From Enterobacteriaceae bacterium RIT714 (GTDB lineage: Bacteria > Pseudomonadota > Gammaproteobacteria > Enterobacterales > Enterobacteriaceae), in NCBI GenBank assembly GCA_009668015.1, contig WJYB01000011.1, positions 79,704 through 143,703 of the forward strand: a DNA stretch of 64,000 nucleotides, given 5' to 3'. How positions within the stretch are numbered: position 1 is the first letter of the stretch; each line of letters opens with the position of its first letter. Positions 20,256 to 31,772 of the stretch are shown one piece after another. A program made the translations under genes and the position numbers. The notes under the pieces are model-generated. The model was not told the DNA's origin, searched no databases, and worked only from the letters and a program-made list of their open reading frames with translations.

Positions 20256-22286
20256 TTATGGATTTCCGGCCCAGACGACCATGACTTTATCGTCCTGGTG
20301 CTGGCGCACGAAGCCATAGCCCAGCTGGCCGGATAGCGTGGTTTGCGTGCCTTGCCCAATCGCCGGATGACGCGCCCGGAATTGCCCGAGGATCTGCCAG
20401 TGGCTGACCGTTTGCGCCTGACTCCCTGCGATATCCTGCCAGTTCATGTCTGAGCGGGTGCCCTGTAGCGGGTCGGAGCCTGTCGGTCCAAACGGACGCT
20501 CAGATTCATCACCGTAATAAATCTGTACGCTGCCGGGGGCAAGTAACAGCAGTTCGGCTGCGCGTTGACCGCCCTCACGGAACAACCGCGTATCGTGGGA
20601 TGAGAGATAGCTCAGTACGTTGAAATTCTGCAGTTTTTCGGCCATCTGTTGCCAGGTGATGTCGATGTCGGCCAGACAATCCACCGCCTTTGCGGCCTGT
20701 TCCTGGTAATCAAAATTGATCATCGCATCAAAGCCATGACGGTAATAATCGCTTTGCATCACCCCGTGTCCCCATGACTCACCTGTCATCCAGAACGGCG
20801 TATCATCGCGTTTTTTATCCGGGTTAGCCTGCTTCCACGCTTTGAGGGCTTCAGTGGATTGATCTTTTAACGCTTGCCAGGCGCTGAGTTCAACGTGTTT
20901 GGCGGTATCCACGCGGAAACCATCAATGCCATAGTCGTGCACCCACTGACTTAACCAGTGGGTCAGGTAATCACGTGGGGTATAACCTGCGATCTCTTTA
21001 GCAAGCGTGTCGGGCTTATGGCGATAGAAATTTGGCAATCCAGAAGGTGTAGTCGATTCAGTTTTGAGATCGGGTAAGAAGGCCAGCGACATGGTGAGAT
21101 CGTCAAAGCCAGGGTTGTCATAATCGCCGATATCGGTGCGGATCCATTTTTTGCCCCACCATTTTTCCCATCCGGCTTTGTCGCTGAAATTAATATAGTC
21201 ATTAAAACTGTGCCAGCTTTGACCTGCGCCGGGCTTCCAGTCGGTCCAGCGTTCGCCCAGCGTTTTTTTCAGCTCATCGCCCTGTAAATATAACGCGCCA
21301 AACTGATATTCCTGCATATCCGCCAGCGTGGCATAGCCGGTGTGATTCATGACGATGTCGAACAGAATGCGTATGCCGCGCCTGTGGGCCTCATCGACCA
21401 GATGACGCAAATCGTCTTCGCTGCCCATGTTGGCATCAAGCTTCGTCCAGTCCTGCGTGTAGTAGCCATGATAGGCATAGTGCGGGAAATCACCTTTGGT
21501 TCCTCCGCCTACCCAGCCATGGATTTGCTCCAGCGGCGAGCTAATCCAAAGTGCATTCACGCCAAGCTGTTGCAGATAATCGAGTTTACTGGTGAGTCCT
21601 TTCAGGTCACCCCCGTGAAAAGTGCCAATTTCCTGCATTCCGTCTTTATGACGACCATAGCTATGGTCATTGTCCGGATCGCCATTCACGAAGCGGTCCG
21701 TTAGTACAAAATAGACAGTGGCATTTTGCCAGCTAAAGGGAGCCGGTTTATCCACTTCTGCGCGCTCGAGCAGAAGCAGGCCATTGCTGTTGGCGGCGGG
21801 TTGTAGGGTGATTTTTCCTCGCTGCACCGTTGCGGTCTGCTTGCTGTAAAAGTCGCGTACAACGGAGCCTTCAGGAAAGGTGTCTGTCACATCAATAGTA
21901 AGAGGTTTACCGTCCCACTTAGGGCACTGGCGAATGACATTCGCGACGGGTTGTTCACTCGCGCTTTGCACCGTCAGCATCAGGGTCGGAGTACCGGAAC
22001 GCGTATCAATACGCATCTGGTAATCACCCTCCCGGAACAACCGCCACTGTGGCGGAGTTCCTTCGCAGGGTTTTAGTGACAGCATCTCATTGAGTTTAAT
22101 GCTATTTGTTGGCTGCCAGCACGCGTTGTCAAAACTAATCGTGAGAGGACGCGTACCCTTCGCAAGCTTTGCCTGGCTTATGAAAACTCCACTCCCCAGG
22201 GAATTGAATGTGGAGAAGCCGGGAGATGACCAGTCAGCGTTCGCCATTGCGGGTAAAAGCAAAAGGATTAAAGCGGAGCGTTTCAT
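20256..22286 (-). CDS. malS: Periplasmic alpha-amylase
   Basis: A 676-residue secreted amylase, the same length as E. coli MalS, that cuts long maltodextrins in the periplasm for the maltose system. The signal peptide is MKRSALILLLLPAMANA, cleaved before DWSSPG. The GH13 barrel carries DIVMNHTG, the nucleophile in GFRVDTAKH (about residue 450), the acid in WMTGESWGHG and SYLSSHDTR. Start MKRSAL is preferred to an upstream frame because it begins the signal peptide and gives the family length. Possible MalT boxes lie upstream at 22342-22373. Confidence 0.97.
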   Translation of the reverse strand: MKRSALILLLLPAMANADWSSPGFSTFNSLGSGVFISQAKLAKGTRPLTISFDNACWQPTNSIKLNEMLSLKPCEGTPPQWRLFREGDYQMRIDTRSGTPTLMLTVQSASEQPVANVIRQCPKWDGKPLTIDVTDTFPEGSVVRDFYSKQTATVQRGKITLQPAANSNGLLLLERAEVDKPAPFSWQNATVYFVLTDRFVNGDPDNDHSYGRHKDGMQEIGTFHGGDLKGLTSKLDYLQQLGVNALWISSPLEQIHGWVGGGTKGDFPHYAYHGYYTQDWTKLDANMGSEDDLRHLVDEAHRRGIRILFDIVMNHTGYATLADMQEYQFGALYLQGDELKKTLGERWTDWKPGAGQSWHSFNDYINFSDKAGWEKWWGKKWIRTDIGDYDNPGFDDLTMSLAFLPDLKTESTTPSGLPNFYRHKPDTLAKEIAGYTPRDYLTHWLSQWVHDYGIDGFRVDTAKHVELSAWQALKDQSTEALKAWKQANPDKKRDDTPFWMTGESWGHGVMQSDYYRHGFDAMINFDYQEQAAKAVDCLADIDITWQQMAEKLQNFNVLSYLSSHDTRLFREGGQRAAELLLLAPGSVQIYYGDESERPFGPTGSDPLQGTRSDMNWQDIAGSQAQTVSHWQILGQFRARHPAIGQGTQTTLSGQLGYGFVRQHQDDKVMVVWAGNP

Positions 22287-22341
22287 TCCAGTTTCCTGTC
22301 GCGGCAATTTTGACCAGTGTGCCATCTGCTTACCTTCTCCA

Positions 22342-22373
22342 ACTCATCCCCCTGCGCTTTCTCCGTGGATGAG
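22342..22373. promoter_or_regulatory. Possible MalT boxes upstream of malS
   Basis: On the minus strand 22342-22352 reads GGGGGATGAGT, close to the MalT box GGGGA(T/G)GAGG. A GTGGATGAG word lies on the plus strand at 22365-22373. malS belongs to the MalT regulon in E. coli, which makes the match plausible. Promoter elements were not identified, and the rest of the 314-bp malS-bax gap is AT-rich with no gene. Confidence 0.35.
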
Positions 22374-22600
22374 CCGAAAGGGTGAGTGATCCCGCGCATA
22401 ATTAGGCGGTTATCTGCGATATCGCACACAATTTTGTAGAAATGGTGCTTAAATGAGCAAGTTTCAGATGACATAGTTTCGGATTTAGACTATTTCTTTG
22501 AATGCTCTGGAAGACTATTTTTGATATGATTTGAGATTCCGCTCTCAATTTTGTGAAAAAAATAAGGTGTTGGAATGTTTAAATCCGACCAGGAGACCTA

Positions 22601-23434
22601 ATGATATCGACTCCCATACGACGATTTGGGGCTACGATACTCATGTTGCTCACCGTGATATTTTCAGGTGAGGTGCTTGCGAAGACGCACACGGATACAA
22701 CGAGTAAGAAAGCCCACGTCATAAAGACGACGACAAGCAGTAAGCATAAGGTTAGCAGTAAACAAGAGTATTCTCGCAATAGTGTAAAGAGCAGTTCACT
22801 TCCTGATTTGCGAAAATACCCTTCCGGGACACCAAGGAAAAAAGCGTTTCTCCGGACGGTAATGCCTTATATAACCAGTCAGAACTCTGCGATTACCGCG
22901 GATCGTAACTGGCTGATTTCGAAACAGTACGCAAGCCGTTGGTCGCCGACTGAACGCACGCGCCTGAAAGAGATCTCGAAACGCTACAAAGTGAGCTGGA
23001 ACGGTAACACCCGTCGTGTTCCATGGAACACCTTGCTTGAGCGCGTCGATATCATTCCAGGAAGTATGGTCGCCACTATGGCAGCAGCTGAGAGTGGCTG
23101 GGGGACATCAAAATTGGCCCGCAGCAACAACAATCTCTTCGGCATGAAATGCACCAAAGGCCGCTGTAACAATGCGCCAGGCAAAGTGAAAGGTTATTCA
23201 CAGTTTGAGTCCGTTAAAGATTCAGTGAATGCTTATGTGGTGAATCTGAACACGCATCCGGCCTACTCTTCGTTCCGTAAGTCACGCGCTCAGTTGCGTA
23301 AAGCGGACCAGGAAGTGACCGCCAGCACCATGATTCACAAACTAAAAGGTTATTCGACGCAAGGTAAAAGCTACAACAACTACCTGTTCGCGATGTACCA
23401 GGATAACCAGCGCTTAATCGCCGCTCATATGTAA
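22601..23434 (+). CDS. bax: Bax family N-acetylglucosaminidase-like protein
   Basis: A 277-residue exported protein (E. coli Bax is about 274). It has an N-terminal hydrophobic signal (about residues 8-27, ending EVLA), a basic Ser/Lys/Thr-rich linker (about 30-65), and a C-terminal glucosaminidase-like domain of the FlgJ type. The putative catalytic Glu is in AAAESGWGTSKLA, followed by NNLFGMKC and a GYSQFESV motif. This points to peptidoglycan hydrolysis in the periplasm. It stands between malS and xylR as in E. coli, convergent with xylR over a shared terminator. Confidence 0.94.
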   Translation: MISTPIRRFGATILMLLTVIFSGEVLAKTHTDTTSKKAHVIKTTTSSKHKVSSKQEYSRNSVKSSSLPDLRKYPSGTPRKKAFLRTVMPYITSQNSAITADRNWLISKQYASRWSPTERTRLKEISKRYKVSWNGNTRRVPWNTLLERVDIIPGSMVATMAAAESGWGTSKLARSNNNLFGMKCTKGRCNNAPGKVKGYSQFESVKDSVNAYVVNLNTHPAYSSFRKSRAQLRKADQEVTASTMIHKLKGYSTQGKSYNNYLFAMYQDNQRLIAAHM

Positions 23435-23448
23435 TGCCATTCTGAATA

Positions 23449-23475
23449 AACGCCTTCCAGTGGAAGGCGTTTTTG
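23449..23475. terminator. Bidirectional terminator between bax and xylR
   Basis: CGCCTTCC-agt-GGAAGGCG followed by TTTTTG on the plus strand, and preceded by AATAAA-type A-rich sequence, so it can serve convergent transcripts. It lies 14 bases after the bax stop and ends 5 bases before the xylR stop. Confidence 0.85.
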
Positions 23476-23479
23476 TTTG

Positions 23480-24658
23480 TTAAATCAGTACTTCGCTGTA
23501 ACGCTCCCGATACTCTTTCGGTGTGGTGTCATACTCTTTTTTAAAGACCGAATAGAAATACTGCAAAGACGGATAACCGCACATTTGCGAGATTTCATTG
23601 ATCGACAGCGACGTCGAGATCAACAGGCTACGGGCTTTCTCCAGTTTCTCGGCGTGAATGACGGCATGGATCGTTTCTCCGACCTCTTCTTTAAAACGTT
23701 TCTCCAGATTAGAACGAGAAATACCCACCGCATCCAGCACTTGTTCGACTTTGATGCCCTTACACGCGTGGTTGCGAATGTAATGCATCGCCTGTATCAC
23801 AGCAGGATCGTTTAATGATCGGTAATCCGTTGAACGGCGCTCGACCACGCGGACAGGTGGCACCAGCAGACGCTGAAGAGGCAGAGATTCATTATCCAAC
23901 AGGCGATGCAGAAGTTTAGCGGCCTGATAGCCCATCTGGCGTGTGCCCTGAGCTACAGAAGAAAGGGCCACGCGCGACAGATAACGGGTTAGTTCCTCGT
24001 TATCAATCCCAATGACGCACAGCTTTTCGGGAACGGGAATGTGCAAATGGTCGCACACCTGAAGCACATGACGCGCGCGCGCGTCAGTCACGGCGATAAT
24101 ACCGGTTTGCGGCGGCAGGGTTTGCAGCCAGTCAGCCAGTCGGTTTTGCGCGTGCTGCCAGTTTTCGGGCGCGGTCTCCAGGCCCTGATAAACCACACCA
24201 CGATACTTTTCCTGAGCGACAATCTGACAGAAAGCATATTCACGCTCCATCGCCCAGCCCTTGCCGCTTGAAGTCGGCAGGCCGTAGAAGGCAAAGCGGT
24301 CGACACCCTTTTCCTTTAAATGCAAAAACGCGCTCTCTACCAGCGCATGATTATCAGTGGCGATGTAATGAACCGGAGGATAATTCGTAGGCGAGTGATA
24401 GGAACCGCCGACGCCCACAATCGGCACGTCGACGTCTGTCAGTAGCTGCTGGATCACCGGATCGTCATAGTCGGCAATAACGCCATCGCCGAGCCAGTCT
24501 TTGATATTTTCGATACGGGTGCGGAAATCTTCTTCAATAAAAATGTCCCACTCAGATTGCGACGCCTGCAAATATTCGCCAACGCCCTCCACGACCTGAC
24601 GGTCATAGGCTTTGTTGGCATTGAATAACAACGTAATGCGGTGACGCTTTTCAAACAT
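23480..24658 (-). CDS. xylR: Xylose operon activator, AraC family
   Basis: A 392-residue protein, equal in length to E. coli XylR, which activates xylAB and xylFGH with D-xylose. A LacI-like periplasmic-binding domain forms the N-terminal two thirds (RHRITLLFNANKAYDRQ... ALSSVAQGTRQMGYQAA). The C-terminal AraC DNA-binding domain has helix-turn-helices in IKVEQVLDAVGISRSNLEKRF and the SINEISQMCGYPSLQYF region (fragments only). It follows xylH on the same strand with a 35-base gap, so it may be partly co-transcribed with xylFGH. Confidence 0.97.
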   Translation of the reverse strand: MFEKRHRITLLFNANKAYDRQVVEGVGEYLQASQSEWDIFIEEDFRTRIENIKDWLGDGVIADYDDPVIQQLLTDVDVPIVGVGGSYHSPTNYPPVHYIATDNHALVESAFLHLKEKGVDRFAFYGLPTSSGKGWAMEREYAFCQIVAQEKYRGVVYQGLETAPENWQHAQNRLADWLQTLPPQTGIIAVTDARARHVLQVCDHLHIPVPEKLCVIGIDNEELTRYLSRVALSSVAQGTRQMGYQAAKLLHRLLDNESLPLQRLLVPPVRVVERRSTDYRSLNDPAVIQAMHYIRNHACKGIKVEQVLDAVGISRSNLEKRFKEEVGETIHAVIHAEKLEKARSLLISTSLSINEISQMCGYPSLQYFYSVFKKEYDTTPKEYRERYSEVLI

Positions 24659-24693
24659 GGCTTATCTTTCCCAAATAAGTGACACAATGGCCT

Positions 24694-25852
<1,159 letters not shown>

Positions 25853-25875
<23 letters not shown>

Positions 25876-27394
25876 GACGTTCGCTCCTCAGGGCGGCTTC
25901 CATTACCTGTTCCTGGGTCAGGTTTTGGTTGTTCAAATTGGCTTTCAGTTTGCCTTCGTGCATCACAAGGACGCGATCGCTCAGGCCAAGCACCTCGGGT
26001 AATTCAGATGAGATAACAATGACGGCAATGCCCTGTTGTACAAGCTGATTAATGAGTTTGTAGATTTCATATTTCGCCCCGATATCGATCCCGCGCGTGG
26101 GTTCATCCAGGATCAGGATGCGAGGATTAAGCAACAGGCAGCGCGCCAGAATCGCTTTCTGCTGATTACCACCACTAAGACGGCCAATCGCCAGCTCGGG
26201 CGACGAGGTTTTGACTTTGAGACGTGCTAACGACTGGAGAATACATTGCTGTTCGGCAGCGTCATCCAGGCTGCTAAGCGCACCTGAAAACTGGCTCAGT
26301 GCCGCGAGTGTGATGTTTTTCCCCACTGCCATGACCGGCACAATGCCGTCTCTTTTGCGGTCCTCCGGAACCATTGCGATACCCTGTGCGATGGCCTGCT
26401 GACAGCTATTGATCTGTACGAGCTGCCCATCAATATAAATGCTGCCCTCCCAGCGCCCTGGCCAGACGCCAAACAGACACTGTACCGCTTCGGTTCGCCC
26501 GGCTCCCACCAACCCCGCGATACCGAGGATTTCCCCGCGCCGCAGTGAGAAGGAAATTCCGTTAACGCGTTTGATATGGCGATTAACCGGATGCCATGCG
26601 GTCAGGTTTTCGACGCGCAATATCTCATCCCCGCAGGTATGAGGTTCGTTGGGGTACAGCGCCGTCAGTTCGCGGCCCACCATCATTGTGATGATGTCAT
26701 CTTCACTCATACCCGCTGCTTCTCGCGTACCAATATGCTGCCCGTCGCGTATCACGCAGATGGTGTCAGAGATGGCTTTCACTTCATTCAGTTTGTGTGA
26801 GATATAAATGCACGCAATGCCGTGGTTTTGCAGATCGCGGATGATATTGAGCAGGACCGCGGTCTCTTGCTCGGTCAGCGACGCGGTAGGTTCATCGAGG
26901 ATCAGCAGGCGAACCTGCTTATTCAGCGCTTTAGCGATTTCAACCAACTGTTGCTGACCAAGCCCGAGGTCACCGACGCGAGTATCAGGCGAAATCGCAA
27001 GACTCACCTGAGCCAGCAGCTTTTCGCAGCGCAGCGTCATGGTGTCGTAGTCCAGTATTCCGTGGCGTGATATTTCGGCGCCCAGGAAAATATTCTCCAG
27101 AACGGTCAGATTCTTCACCAGAGCCAGTTCCTGGTGAATGATGGCGATACCTTTGCGTTCGGTATCGCGAATATGCGTGGCTTGCAGCGTTTCGCCTGCA
27201 AAGATTATCTCACCGTCATAACTGCCGTGCGGATAGATACCGCAAAGCACTTTCATGAGCGTGGATTTGCCGGACCCATTCTCGCCGCAGAGAGATACGA
27301 TCTCGCCGGGGTTGAGCCGCAGGCTCACGTTGTCGACGGCTTTCACCATGCCAAACGCTTTGGTGATGCTTTTCATTTCCAATAAATAAGGCAT
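25853..27394 (-). CDS. xylG: D-xylose ABC transporter ATP-binding protein
   Basis: A 513-residue duplicated ATPase of the sugar ABC type. Half one has Walker [10 protein letters not shown], signature [12 protein letters not shown] and Walker [12 protein letters not shown]. Half two has the degenerate Walker [10 protein letters not shown], signature LSGGNQQKA and [11 protein letters not shown]. Loss of the Lys in the second P-loop is normal for this subfamily. Start [12 protein letters not shown] has GGAGC upstream and gives the E. coli length; 23 earlier in-frame residues are rejected. It sits between xylF (72-base gap) and xylH (23-base overlap). Confidence 0.97.
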
Positions 27395-27466
27395 AACTGC
27401 TCCACATGACCCGAAGGAAGAACCGTACAAGTCGACGTGCCCCTGCCATGCAGGGGCGCTCATGGA

Positions 27467-28462
27467 TTACAGTTCACTCTTTTTATGGAAACCGTCTTTT
27501 ACCACAGTGGCATCGATGTTCTCTTTGTTGACTTCAATAGGAGTCAAGAGGCGGGCAGGGACGTCTTTCAGGCCGTTATTCAGTGAGGAATCGGCCTTCG
27601 GCTGCTGACCATTGCCCAGCTCAACGGCAATTTCTGCTGCGGTATTGGCGAGCTCGGTGATGGGTTTGTAGACCGTCATGGTCTGTGTGCCCGCGATAAT
27701 ACGTTTTACGCCAGCGAGATCGGCATCCTGGCCGGAAATGGCGACTTTCCCGGCCAGGCCTTGCGCACTGAGTGCCTGAATCGCGCCACCTGCCGTTGCA
27801 TCGTTAGAGGCGACGACGGCATCAATTTTGTTATTGTTGGCCGTTAACGCGTTTTCCATAATTTTCAGCGCGTTTTCTGGCAGCCATCCGTCCGCCCATT
27901 GATCGCCAACAACTTTAATTTTGCCGTCGTCGATATAAGGCTTCAGCACTTTCATTTGCCCTTCACGGAATAATTTGGCGTTGTTATCAACAGGAGAGCC
28001 GCCCATCAGGAAATAATTTCCTTGAGGGACTTTATTCACCAGACTTTGTGCCTGTATTTCACCTACTTTTTCATTGTCGAAGGAGATATAAAAATCGATA
28101 TCGGCATTATTAATCATGCGGTCGTAAGCTAAAACTTTAATGCCTTCTTGTTTTGCCTCTTTTACCACATTACTTAACACCTGACCGTTGTAAGGAATAA
28201 TAACCAGAACATCCACGCCGCGATTGATCATATTCTCAATTTGCGACATTTGAGTTTCTTCATTACCGTTAGCCGATTGTACAAAAACCTTTGCGCCGAG
28301 AGATTCCGCTTTATTCACAAAAATATCGCGGTCTTTTTGCCAGCGCTCAAGACGCAGATCGTCAATCGCCATTCCGATTTTGACTTCTTTGGCATGCCCC
28401 GCAACGCTTGAAAGCAGGAGCGAAGCGCAGAGGGTCAGGCACAGGTTTCTTATCGTCATCAT
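27467..28462 (-). CDS. xylF: D-xylose-binding periplasmic protein
   Basis: A periplasmic binding protein of about 331 residues (330 in E. coli). The signal peptide MMTIRNLCLTLCASLLLSS ends at GHA, before KEVKIGMAID. Two Rossmann-like lobes follow, with NGNEETQMSQIENMINRGVD and ASNDATAGGAIQALS. Two ATGs are adjacent; the first has AAGG seven bases upstream. It is the first gene of xylFGH, divergent from xylAB across a shared 371-bp control region. Confidence 0.97.
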   Translation of the reverse strand: MMTIRNLCLTLCASLLLSSVAGHAKEVKIGMAIDDLRLERWQKDRDIFVNKAESLGAKVFVQSANGNEETQMSQIENMINRGVDVLVIIPYNGQVLSNVVKEAKQEGIKVLAYDRMINNADIDFYISFDNEKVGEIQAQSLVNKVPQGNYFLMGGSPVDNNAKLFREGQMKVLKPYIDDGKIKVVGDQWADGWLPENALKIMENALTANNNKIDAVVASNDATAGGAIQALSAQGLAGKVAISGQDADLAGVKRIIAGTQTMTVYKPITELANTAAEIAVELGNGQQPKADSSLNNGLKDVPARLLTPIEVNKENIDATVVKDGFHKKSEL

Positions 28463-28833
28463 TATATTACCTTTTTTTGTAGGGTGGTGATGCTGAGGTA
28501 AAAGACTCATTCACTGCCAGATACGCAGCAAATTCTTAACGGGGAATGGGAAACTGGCAATTATAGATTTTTATCTTCGCATTACGATATTTGGTTTATT
28601 TGCGAATTTATGACCGCGATCTGATTTTAAATTGTACAACTTATTCATTAGCGCATGTTTTTGGAATAAGCGCCGAAAAATCGTTTGCTTGCGTATTATT
28701 TTTGCGAGCCAGCGCACGTTTGTGCATTCTCTCAATAGCAGTGTGAAATAACGTAATTGAGCAAGTGGCAATGAGTATTCACTATTACTCCATTATCAAT
28801 AATTCGCCGCACCTCTTGATTATGGAGTTCAAT
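28463..28833. promoter_or_regulatory. Divergent xylFGH / xylAB control region
   Basis: This 371-bp gap closely follows the E. coli xylA-xylF region. It includes TTTTTGCGAGC-AGCGCAC (28700-28716), a CRP-like site at 28721-28736 (TGTGCATTCTCTCAAT), CAATAGCAGTGTGAAATAAC (28733-28752) and TAATTGAGCAA. XylR binds direct repeats here and CRP co-activates in E. coli. The xylA leader ends with GGAG seven bases before its ATG. Exact XylR half-sites were not assigned. Confidence 0.65.
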
Positions 28834-30156
28834 ATGCAATCTTATTTTGACCAACTTGATCGCGTACGCTATGAAGGCCCAAAATCCACAAATCCCTTAG
28901 CGTTTCGTCACTACAATCCTGACGAACTGGTTCTGGGTAAGCGTATGGAAGATCACCTGCGTTTTGCCGCCTGTTACTGGCATACATTCTGCTGGAATGG
29001 CGCAGACATGTTTGGCGTTGGATCGTTTGACCGCCCATGGCAGCAGCCTGGCGAAGCGCTGGAGCTGGCAAAGCGTAAAGCGGATGTTGCCTTTGAATTC
29101 TTCCACAAACTGAATGTGCCTTACTACTGCTTCCATGATGTGGATGTCTCTCCGGAAGGCGCATCGTTGAAAGAGTATCTGAACAACTTTGCGCAGATGG
29201 TCGATTATCTGGGCGAAAAGCAGCAGCAAAGCGGCGTTAAACTGCTGTGGGGCACAGCGAACTGCTTCACGAATCCTCGCTACGGTGCGGGTGCGGCGAC
29301 TAACCCTGATCCAGAAGTGTTCAGCTGGGCAGCCACTCAGGTAGCGACAGCAATGAATGCCACGCACCAGTTGGGCGGCGAAAACTATGTACTGTGGGGC
29401 GGTCGTGAAGGTTATGAAACGCTGCTGAATACTGACCTGCGTCAGGAGCGTGAACAGATTGGCCGCTTCATGCAGATGGTGGTGGATCATAAACACAAAA
29501 TCGGTTTCCGCGGCACTTTGCTGATTGAACCAAAACCTCAGGAACCTACCAAGCATCAGTACGATTACGATGTCGCAACGGTGTACGGCTTCCTCAAGCA
29601 GTTTGGTCTGGAAAAAGAGATCAAAGTGAATATCGAGGCCAACCACGCCACGCTGGCGGGTCACTCTTTCCATCATGAAATAGCCTCTGCAATCGCACTG
29701 GGCATCTTTGGTTCTGTTGATGCTAACCGCGGCGACCCGCAGCTCGGCTGGGATACTGACCAGTTCCCTGTCAGCGTCGAAGAGAACGCGCTGGTGATGT
29801 ATGAAATCATTAAGGCGGGCGGCTTCACCACCGGCGGTCTGAACTTTGATGCCAAAGTCCGTCGTCAAAGCACTGATAAATACGATCTGTTCTACGGTCA
29901 TATTGGTGCAATGGATACGATGGCACTGTCGCTGAAGGTCGCGGCGCGCATGATTGAGGACGGTGAGCTGGATAAACGTGTTGCGAAGCGCTATTCCGGC
30001 TGGAACGGTGAGCTGGGTCAGCAAATTTTGAAAGGTCAGTTATCCCTTGCCGAGATCGCGAAGTACGCTGAACAGCATAACCTGGCGCCGAGCCATCAGA
30101 GCGGTCACCAGGAGCTGCTGGAAAATATGGTGAATCACTACCTGTTCAATAAGTAA
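28834..30156 (+). CDS. xylA: Xylose isomerase
   Basis: Converts D-xylose to D-xylulose in the cytoplasm. The 440-residue length equals E. coli XylA when started at [15 protein letters not shown]. It has catalytic and metal-binding motifs typical of the family: [10 protein letters not shown] (His about 101), [11 protein letters not shown], the metal ligand Glu in [17 protein letters not shown] (about 232), [12 protein letters not shown], and [17 protein letters not shown]. It is first in xylAB, divergent from xylF. A hairpin separates it from xylB. Confidence 0.98.
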   Translation: MQSYFDQLDRVRYEGPKSTNPLAFRHYNPDELVLGKRMEDHLRFAACYWHTFCWNGADMFGVGSFDRPWQQPGEALELAKRKADVAFEFFHKLNVPYYCFHDVDVSPEGASLKEYLNNFAQMVDYLGEKQQQSGVKLLWGTANCFTNPRYGAGAATNPDPEVFSWAATQVATAMNATHQLGGENYVLWGGREGYETLLNTDLRQEREQIGRFMQMVVDHKHKIGFRGTLLIEPKPQEPTKHQYDYDVATVYGFLKQFGLEKEIKVNIEANHATLAGHSFHHEIASAIALGIFGSVDANRGDPQLGWDTDQFPVSVEENALVMYEIIKAGGFTTGGLNFDAKVRRQSTDKYDLFYGHIGAMDTMALSLKVAARMIEDGELDKRVAKRYSGWNGELGQQILKGQLSLAEIAKYAEQHNLAPSHQSGHQELLENMVNHYLFNK

Positions 30157-30165
30157 CTGACCGTG

Positions 30166-30200
30166 CCCGGCAAACAGCGTGTTGCCGGGTTTCTCTTTTA
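30166..30200 (+). terminator. Attenuating hairpin between xylA and xylB
   Basis: CCCGGCAA and TTGCCGGG form an 8-bp stem with an 8-base loop, followed by TTTCTCTTTT. It lies inside the xylAB operon, ten bases after the xylA stop, so it probably trims or partly terminates, leaving xylA message in excess over xylB. Confidence 0.7.
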
Positions 30201-30213
30201 AGGAGTAACCACT

Positions 30214-31668
30214 ATGTATATCGGGATCGATCTTGGCACATCAGGTGTGAAAGCCATCCTGTTAAATGAGCAGGGCGACGTGCTGGCCTCGCATACTGAG
30301 AAGTTGCATGTCTCGCGTCCACATCCCTTATGGTCAGAACAGGATCCCGAACAGTGGTGGCAGGCGACCGATCGCGCAATAAAAGCATTGGGCAATCGGC
30401 ATACTTTGCGTGAGGTAAAAGCGCTGGGAATTGCAGGACAGATGCACGGCGCGACGTTACTGGATAAAAATAATCGGATCCTGCGTCCGGCTATTTTATG
30501 GAACGATGGCCGCTGCGGCGAAGAGTGCGCCATGCTGGAGGAGCGTGTTCCGACCTCTCGCGAGATAACCGGCAACCTTGTTATGCCGGGTTTCACTGCG
30601 CCAAAGCTGCTGTGGGTCCAGCGGCATGAACCCGAAATTTTCCGCCAGGTTGCGAAGGTGCTACTGCCAAAAGATTACCTGCGCTTTCGCATGACCGGCG
30701 ATTTTGCCAGTGATATGTCTGATGCCGCGGGTACGATGTGGCTCGATGTCGCAAAACGCGACTGGAGCGAGGCGATGCTTGAGGCGTGCCAGTTGACGCG
30801 CGATCACATGCCTACACTTTTTGAGGGCAGCGAAATCACCGGTGTTTTACATCCCGCAGTTGCGGATAGCTGGAATATGCCTGCTGTGCCGGTAGTGGCG
30901 GGTGGTGGCGATAATGCGGCGGGTGCCGTCGGCGTGGGTATGGTCGAAACCGGACAGGCTATGCTTTCGCTCGGGACTTCAGGTGTCTATTTTGCGGTCA
31001 GCGACGGTTATCGTAGTAACCCAGAGAGCGCCGTTCATAGCTTCTGTCATGCACTCCCGGGTAGGTGGCATCTGATGTCGGTGATGTTAAGTGCGGCGTC
31101 CTGTCTGGATTGGGCGGCGAAGTTAACAGGGCTTGAGGATGTTCCAGCGTTAATCGCTGCGGCCCAACAGGCCGACGACAGCGCAGGAACCGTGTGGTTC
31201 CTGCCGTATCTTTCCGGTGAGCGCACACCGCATAACAATCCGCAGGCCAAAGGCGTGTTCTTTGGTCTGACTCATCAACATGGCCCGGCCGAACTTGCCC
31301 GCGCGGTGCTCGAAGGTGTTGGCTACGCACTGGCGGACGGGATGGATGTGGTTCATGATTGCGGGCTGAAACCGTCCAGTATCACGTTGATTGGCGGAGG
31401 TGCGCGAAGCAGCTACTGGCGGCAGATGCTGTCTGATATCAGCGGCTTGCAGCTTGATTATCGTACCGGTGGTGATGTGGGGCCGGCGCTGGGTGCAGCG
31501 CGTCTGGCGCAAATTGCAGCGAATCCCGGGCAGCCTCTTTTGCAGTTGCTGCCGCAGCTTGCGCTCGAACAAGCGCATCGCCCGGATGCGGTTCGTCACG
31601 CTCACTATGCCGAGCAACGTGTCGTGTTCCGTAAAATCTATCAACAGCTTTTGCCGTTAATGTCGTAA
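30214..31668 (+). CDS. xylB: Xylulokinase
   Basis: Phosphorylates D-xylulose to xylulose 5-phosphate for the pentose-phosphate pathway. The 484-residue length equals E. coli XylB. FGGY-family kinase features are the N-terminal phosphate loop GIDLGTSGVKAIL, the substrate loop AGQMHGATLLD, the catalytic-base region GGGDNAAGAVGVG (Asp about 233), and LIGGGARSSYWRQML. It follows xylA with a 57-base gap containing a hairpin, and has AAGGAG upstream of the ATG. Confidence 0.98.
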   Translation: MYIGIDLGTSGVKAILLNEQGDVLASHTEKLHVSRPHPLWSEQDPEQWWQATDRAIKALGNRHTLREVKALGIAGQMHGATLLDKNNRILRPAILWNDGRCGEECAMLEERVPTSREITGNLVMPGFTAPKLLWVQRHEPEIFRQVAKVLLPKDYLRFRMTGDFASDMSDAAGTMWLDVAKRDWSEAMLEACQLTRDHMPTLFEGSEITGVLHPAVADSWNMPAVPVVAGGGDNAAGAVGVGMVETGQAMLSLGTSGVYFAVSDGYRSNPESAVHSFCHALPGRWHLMSVMLSAASCLDWAAKLTGLEDVPALIAAAQQADDSAGTVWFLPYLSGERTPHNNPQAKGVFFGLTHQHGPAELARAVLEGVGYALADGMDVVHDCGLKPSSITLIGGGARSSYWRQMLSDISGLQLDYRTGGDVGPALGAARLAQIAANPGQPLLQLLPQLALEQAHRPDAVRHAHYAEQRVVFRKIYQQLLPLMS

Positions 31669-31772
31669 AGTGAAGTTGTCTCAATGCGACGTGAGGATGT
31701 CCTTTTTTGGTCTTCTCGTGGAGCCGTCTCCTCGTCAGGATAGAGTTATACCCACTGACGAGGAGAATCATC

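Noticed and set aside
28897..30024. 375-codon open frame opposite xylA
   Set aside because: Antisense shadow with no start context; xylA is certain on the plus strand.
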